Positions 7,019-9,088 of a stretch of 9,088 bases of DNA are shown here, piece after piece. Origin of the DNA: JBMNNU01 sp050942695 (GTDB lineage Bacteria > Chloroflexota > UBA6077); NCBI GenBank assembly GCA_050942695.1, contig JBMNNU010000125.1, forward strand, positions 1-9,088, read 5' to 3'. How positions within the stretch are numbered: the stretch's first letter is position 1; every line of letters begins with the position of its first letter. The notes under the pieces were generated by a model that saw nothing but the letters and a program-made list of their open reading frames with translations, made no database searches and was not told where the DNA came from. The translations under genes and the position numbers were made by a program.

Positions 7019-7290
7019 ACCGGGCCAAAAGAGCGGTCGTGGCGCTGAAGGAATTACGGTTGCCCTACTCGGTTCTGTGCAAGGTTATCCACAAACAAGA
7101 CTAGTTATCCACACGGAGAGGAGTACTTATCCCCATACAGGACTAGTTATTCCAAGATAGATTGACACCTGTACCTAATTATTGCTTCTTACAGATCAAA
7201 TAGTGGATCACACAGGCCACAGTTTGATACTATCCCGATATCTTTATAGCATTGCCAACACAACACAATCAGGCGACTGGGAGGGGGACG
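7019..7290. other. Intergenic region carrying the DnaA-box cluster
   Basis: These 272 bases contain no convincing gene. The first 60 are ordinary GC-level sequence after the MFS stop. From 7085 to 7155 lie four DnaA-box-like 9-mers, listed separately. The following 100 bases are clearly richer in A and T than the neighbouring genes. TTGACA at 7162-7167 is a perfect -35 hexamer, but the sequence 17-18 bases later (CTTCTTA) is a poor -10. The LUD gene ribosome site, GGAGGGGG, ends the segment at 7280-7287. Confidence 0.6.
7085..7155 (+). promoter_or_regulatory. Cluster of four phased DnaA-box-like sequences
   Basis: Two perfect consensus DnaA boxes, TTATCCACA, lie at 7085-7093 and 7105-7113. 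TTATCCCCA at 7127-7135 differs at one base and TTATTCCAA at 7147-7155 at two. All four are in the same orientation, with start-to-start distances of 20, 22 and 20 bases, close to two helical turns, so DnaA molecules would lie on one face of the DNA. Boxes 2 and 4 also share a longer unit, GACTAGTTAT, 42 bases apart. The flank to the right is AT-rich. Roles to consider are a replication origin, a DnaA-titrating or DnaA-regulated site upstream of the LUD gene, or iterons of an integrated replicon. dnaA or dnaN is not in the window, so origin status is unproven. Confidence 0.65.
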
Positions 7291-7932
7291 ATGGACGAAA
7301 ACATGAAATGGTGGGGCGAGCAAGCCCTGGAGCAGACCGTTAAAGCGCTCCAAAAACATGGTATGGAAGCAGCCTGGGTAGCCGACAGCCAGGAGGCGAG
7401 GCACCGGGTTCTGGAGATGATCCCCGCGGGGGCTTCGGTAGGCATAGGGGGATCCATAACGGTTCGCCAAATCGGGCTGCTATCAGCCTTGCAGGAGTCG
7501 GGATACACAGTCTTTCAGCACTGGCAGCCGAATATCACTAAGGAAGAGCGACTGCAGATCCTGCAGTCAGCAAAATCGGCAGACGTATACCTGTCCAGCG
7601 TAAACGCCGTCACCCGAGAAGGCGAGCTGGTGAACATCGATATGACGGGCAACAGGGTATCGTCGATGATCTTCGGCCCGGCAAAGGTTATCCTGATCGT
7701 CGGGGGTAACAAAATCGTCCGCGACGTCTCCGAAGGAATCTGGCGGGCGAAAAACATCGCGACTCCCCCTAATGCCCGGAGATTGGGAGCAAAGACCCCC
7801 TGCGCGGAACTCGGTTATTGCACCGATTGCGATAGCCCAGGCCGGCTTTGCAGGGCTGTCACAATCATCGAGCGCAAGCCGACATTGACCGATCTGACGG
7901 TGATACTTGTAAACGAGGAGTTAGGCTACTAG
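7291..7932 (+). CDS. LUD-domain protein (LutC/YkgG-like, DUF162)
   Basis: A 213-residue cytoplasmic protein that is essentially a single LUD domain. The GASVGIGGSITVRQIGLL motif near residues 46-63 and the ADVYLSSVNAVTREGELVNID stretch are typical of the family. The C-terminal part carries four cysteines, at 171, 177, 180 and 187 (C-x5-C-x2-C-x6-C), often seen in small LUD proteins; they could bind metal or an iron-sulfur cluster. LutC acts with LutA and LutB in lactate oxidation, but neither partner is adjacent, so a lactate role cannot be assumed. The ATG at 7291 is preceded by GGAGGGGG at 7280-7287; an upstream in-frame TTG at 7252 lacks such support. The gene is preceded by the DnaA-box cluster and followed by the hairpin region of the ferritin-like gene. 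Confidence 0.85.
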   Translation: MDENMKWWGEQALEQTVKALQKHGMEAAWVADSQEARHRVLEMIPAGASVGIGGSITVRQIGLLSALQESGYTVFQHWQPNITKEERLQILQSAKSADVYLSSVNAVTREGELVNIDMTGNRVSSMIFGPAKVILIVGGNKIVRDVSEGIWRAKNIATPPNARRLGAKTPCAELGYCTDCDSPGRLCRAVTIIERKPTLTDLTVILVNEELGY

Positions 7933-7960
7933 ATCTACCAACCTGGCACCCTTCTTGCCG

Positions 7961-8016
7961 GACTCCTTTCTGCTTCAAAGATTCTAAAAGCCTTCCAGAG
8001 TAAGCAGAAAGGAGTC
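7961..8016 (+). promoter_or_regulatory. Perfect 15-bp inverted repeat that would hide the ribosome site of the ferritin-like gene
   Basis: GACTCCTTTCTGCTT (7961-7975) is the exact reverse complement of AAGCAGAAAGGAGTC (8002-8016), with a 26-base loop. In RNA this gives a 15-bp hairpin, extendable by one G-U pair. The right arm contains AAAGGAG (8008-8014), the Shine-Dalgarno sequence seven bases before the ATG at 8022, so the left arm acts as an anti-Shine-Dalgarno. The expected effect is repression of translation unless the hairpin is melted or remodelled. AGGAGT at 7916-7921, in the last codons of the LUD gene, could pair with ACTCCT of the left arm and might be an alternative partner. No T-run follows, so an intrinsic terminator is unlikely; a DNA operator is the main alternative. 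Confidence 0.7.
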
Positions 8017-8021
8017 TTCCC

Positions 8022-8522
8022 ATGGCCATCACGACCCCCATGGATCTATTTTTATATGAGCTCAGCACAATCCTTTCAGTTGAGCAATCAAAGCTGCAGA
8101 TGATGGCTCGATTGGAGCAGATGTGCCAAGACCAGCAGATCAAACAAAGCTTCAGCCAAGAGATCCCTGAAATACAACGACAGATAACCAGGGTTCAGGA
8201 GTGTTTCCGGCTGTTGAACGCACGGCCTCTGAACATCACCGACCATGCGGTAGACTGTATGCAGCATGACCTTCAGGATTTCATGCAGCAGAACCCGAAT
8301 CAAAACAGCATCGATATGTACAGCCTGGGAATGGTGTTGAAGCTGGATCATTACGAAGTAGCCGCTTATATGGGGCTGGTGGAGAAGGCGCGGCAGTTGG
8401 GGCAAACTCAGATCGTTTCACTTCTGGAAGACAATATGAGCGATGAGAGATCCTCCGCTCAACTGATGGGGCAGTTGAGCATGCGGATAACCGGTCAAAT
8501 GATCCAAGGGAAAAGGCGGTAG
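8022..8522 (+). CDS. Ferritin-like protein, DUF892/YciE-like
   Basis: A 166-residue, soluble, almost wholly helical protein with four predicted long helices. The N-terminal LFLYELSTILSVEQSKLQMM stretch and the KLDHYEVAAYMGLVEKARQL helix followed by LLEDNMSDERSSAQ resemble the DUF892 (YciE/YciF) ferritin-like family, whose members have a diiron-type four-helix fold and are linked to stress responses. Usual family length is about 160-170, matching this protein. Candidate metal ligands are Glu21 in helix 1, Glu50 in helix 2 and the His-Tyr-Glu of helix 3. The position that is usually His in helix 2 seems to be Glu47 here. The ATG at 8022 has a strong AAAGGAG site seven bases upstream. That site lies inside the hairpin at 7961-8016. 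The next gene starts 8 bases after the stop, implying an operon. The role is inferred as iron or oxidative-stress related. Confidence 0.68.
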   Translation: MAITTPMDLFLYELSTILSVEQSKLQMMARLEQMCQDQQIKQSFSQEIPEIQRQITRVQECFRLLNARPLNITDHAVDCMQHDLQDFMQQNPNQNSIDMYSLGMVLKLDHYEVAAYMGLVEKARQLGQTQIVSLLEDNMSDERSSAQLMGQLSMRITGQMIQGKRR

Positions 8523-8530
8523 CTACATAC

Positions 8531-9088
8531 ATGAAAAGTAATAATCCAAAAGAACGGTTGTTAGAAACCTTGGAGCATAATTGGCGTGCCGAGATGGAGG
8601 GGGCCGCAACATACCGCGAATTAGCAGCTATGGAGAAAGACGGGCGGCGCAAATCGTTGTTGATAAAGCTGGCCGAGGCTGAGGAGCGCCATGCTAATAA
8701 GTGGTCTCAGCGGATCATCGAGCTAGGAGGCCAAGATCCAACCATTAAGAAGGCTGCAGTGAAGCCCTCACGATCCGTACTTCTGACTGCTAAGGTCGCC
8801 GACCTGGACGCAGCTCTCCGAAAGACCGAGAAAGCGGAAGAAGAGCATGTGCGGGAATACGAAGCTCAGGCCCGCGATCTGGGGGATGAAGCGATAAACG
8901 AAATCCTCCAGGAACTGGCTCGGGACGAAGCTTCCCACGCCAGAACTCTCCACTTGATGTACGGTCCTGTTCGGGAGCCACAGAGCCGACTGGAGGCTAT
9001 ACTTCACCGCGAGAAGTGGCACGGGAAGGGTGGAAGTTGGATCGGTGACGCCATTTACGGTGTGAATGACGGCCTAACAGCCGTTTTC
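8531..9088 (+). CDS. Rubrerythrin-VIT1 fusion membrane protein (MbfA-like), 3' end missing
   Basis: The reading frame is open from ATG 8531 to the window edge, giving 186 residues without a stop. Residues 8-141 form a rubrerythrin/erythrin-type ferritin-like domain with the diiron pattern: Glu21/Glu23 in helix 1, E51-x2-H54 in helix 2, a Glu-rich third helix (residues 100-111) and E133-x2-H136 in helix 4. From about residue 167 the GSWIGDAIYGVNDGLTAVF sequence is the start of the VIT1/CCC1 transporter domain. This architecture matches the erythrin-vacuolar iron transport family, exemplified by MbfA, which exports iron or protects from iron and peroxide stress at the inner membrane. The spacing of 8 bases after the ferritin-like gene suggests one transcript. 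AAGGCGG at 8513-8519 is a plausible ribosome site. The transmembrane part is cut off by the window end. Confidence 0.85.
   Translation, partial: MKSNNPKERLLETLEHNWRAEMEGAATYRELAAMEKDGRRKSLLIKLAEAEERHANKWSQRIIELGGQDPTIKKAAVKPSRSVLLTAKVADLDAALRKTEKAEEEHVREYEAQARDLGDEAINEILQELARDEASHARTLHLMYGPVREPQSRLEAILHREKWHGKGGSWIGDAIYGVNDGLTAVF

Noticed and set aside
7085..7155. The repeated units as a CRISPR array or ordinary tandem repeat
   Set aside because: The repeated core is only nine bases with 11-13 base gaps and matches the DnaA box; no CRISPR-length repeats, spacers or cas genes are present.
7162..7190. A sigma-70 promoter with TTGACA for the LUD gene
   Set aside because: The -35 hexamer is perfect, but the sequence at the correct spacing (CTTCTTA) is a poor -10, so it is mentioned only in the intergenic entry.
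7252..7290. TTG-initiated extension of the LUD protein
   Set aside because: The ATG at 7291 has a strong GGAGGGGG site; the extra 13 residues are unlike the family and would overlap that site.

Overview
This is a bacterial chromosomal segment with every supported gene on the + strand, moderate GC content (roughly mid-50s by eye) and good Shine-Dalgarno sequences. No phylogenetic marker gene is present. Protein style (long CarB with E. coli-like motifs, a fosmidomycin-resistance-type MFS carrier, a rubrerythrin-VIT fusion, an orphan LUD protein) fits a free-living, possibly anaerobic or microaerobic bacterium. A Chloroflexota-like or related lineage is only a weak guess.

Layout: (1) 1-136 is a leader with tandem GGACTCA/GCACTCA-type heptamers. 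(2) 137-1018 encodes an EamA/DMT-family transporter. (3) 1129-2241 and 2234-5494 are the overlapping pair carA-carB for carbamoyl phosphate synthetase. CarB looks intact, but the CarA glutaminase domain has lost its catalytic Cys and Glu and several glutamine-contacting residues. (4) 5495-5782 is an intergenic region with several inverted repeats, preceding (5) an MFS exporter of the fosmidomycin-resistance type (5783-7018). (6) 7019-7290 is an intergenic region with four evenly spaced, co-oriented DnaA-box-like sequences, two of them perfect TTATCCACA. (7) 7291-7932 is a stand-alone LUD-domain (LutC/YkgG-like) protein. (8) 7933-8021 contains a perfect 15-bp inverted repeat whose right arm includes the Shine-Dalgarno of the next gene. 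(9) 8022-8522 is a DUF892/YciE-like ferritin-like protein, followed after 8 bases by (10) a rubrerythrin-VIT1-type membrane protein that runs off the window at 9088.

How the genes work together: carA-carB form one translationally coupled unit for carbamoyl phosphate, feeding pyrimidine and arginine synthesis. From the lost catalytic residues I infer that it uses free ammonia rather than glutamine, analogous to vertebrate CPS1. The two genes at the right end form a likely iron-storage/iron-export or peroxide-protection unit, possibly under translational control by the hairpin. The transporters and the LUD protein are not clearly linked to these systems.

The three observations most worth following are the dead-looking glutaminase of CarA, the hairpin that would hide the ribosome-binding site of the ferritin-like gene, and the phased DnaA-box cluster.
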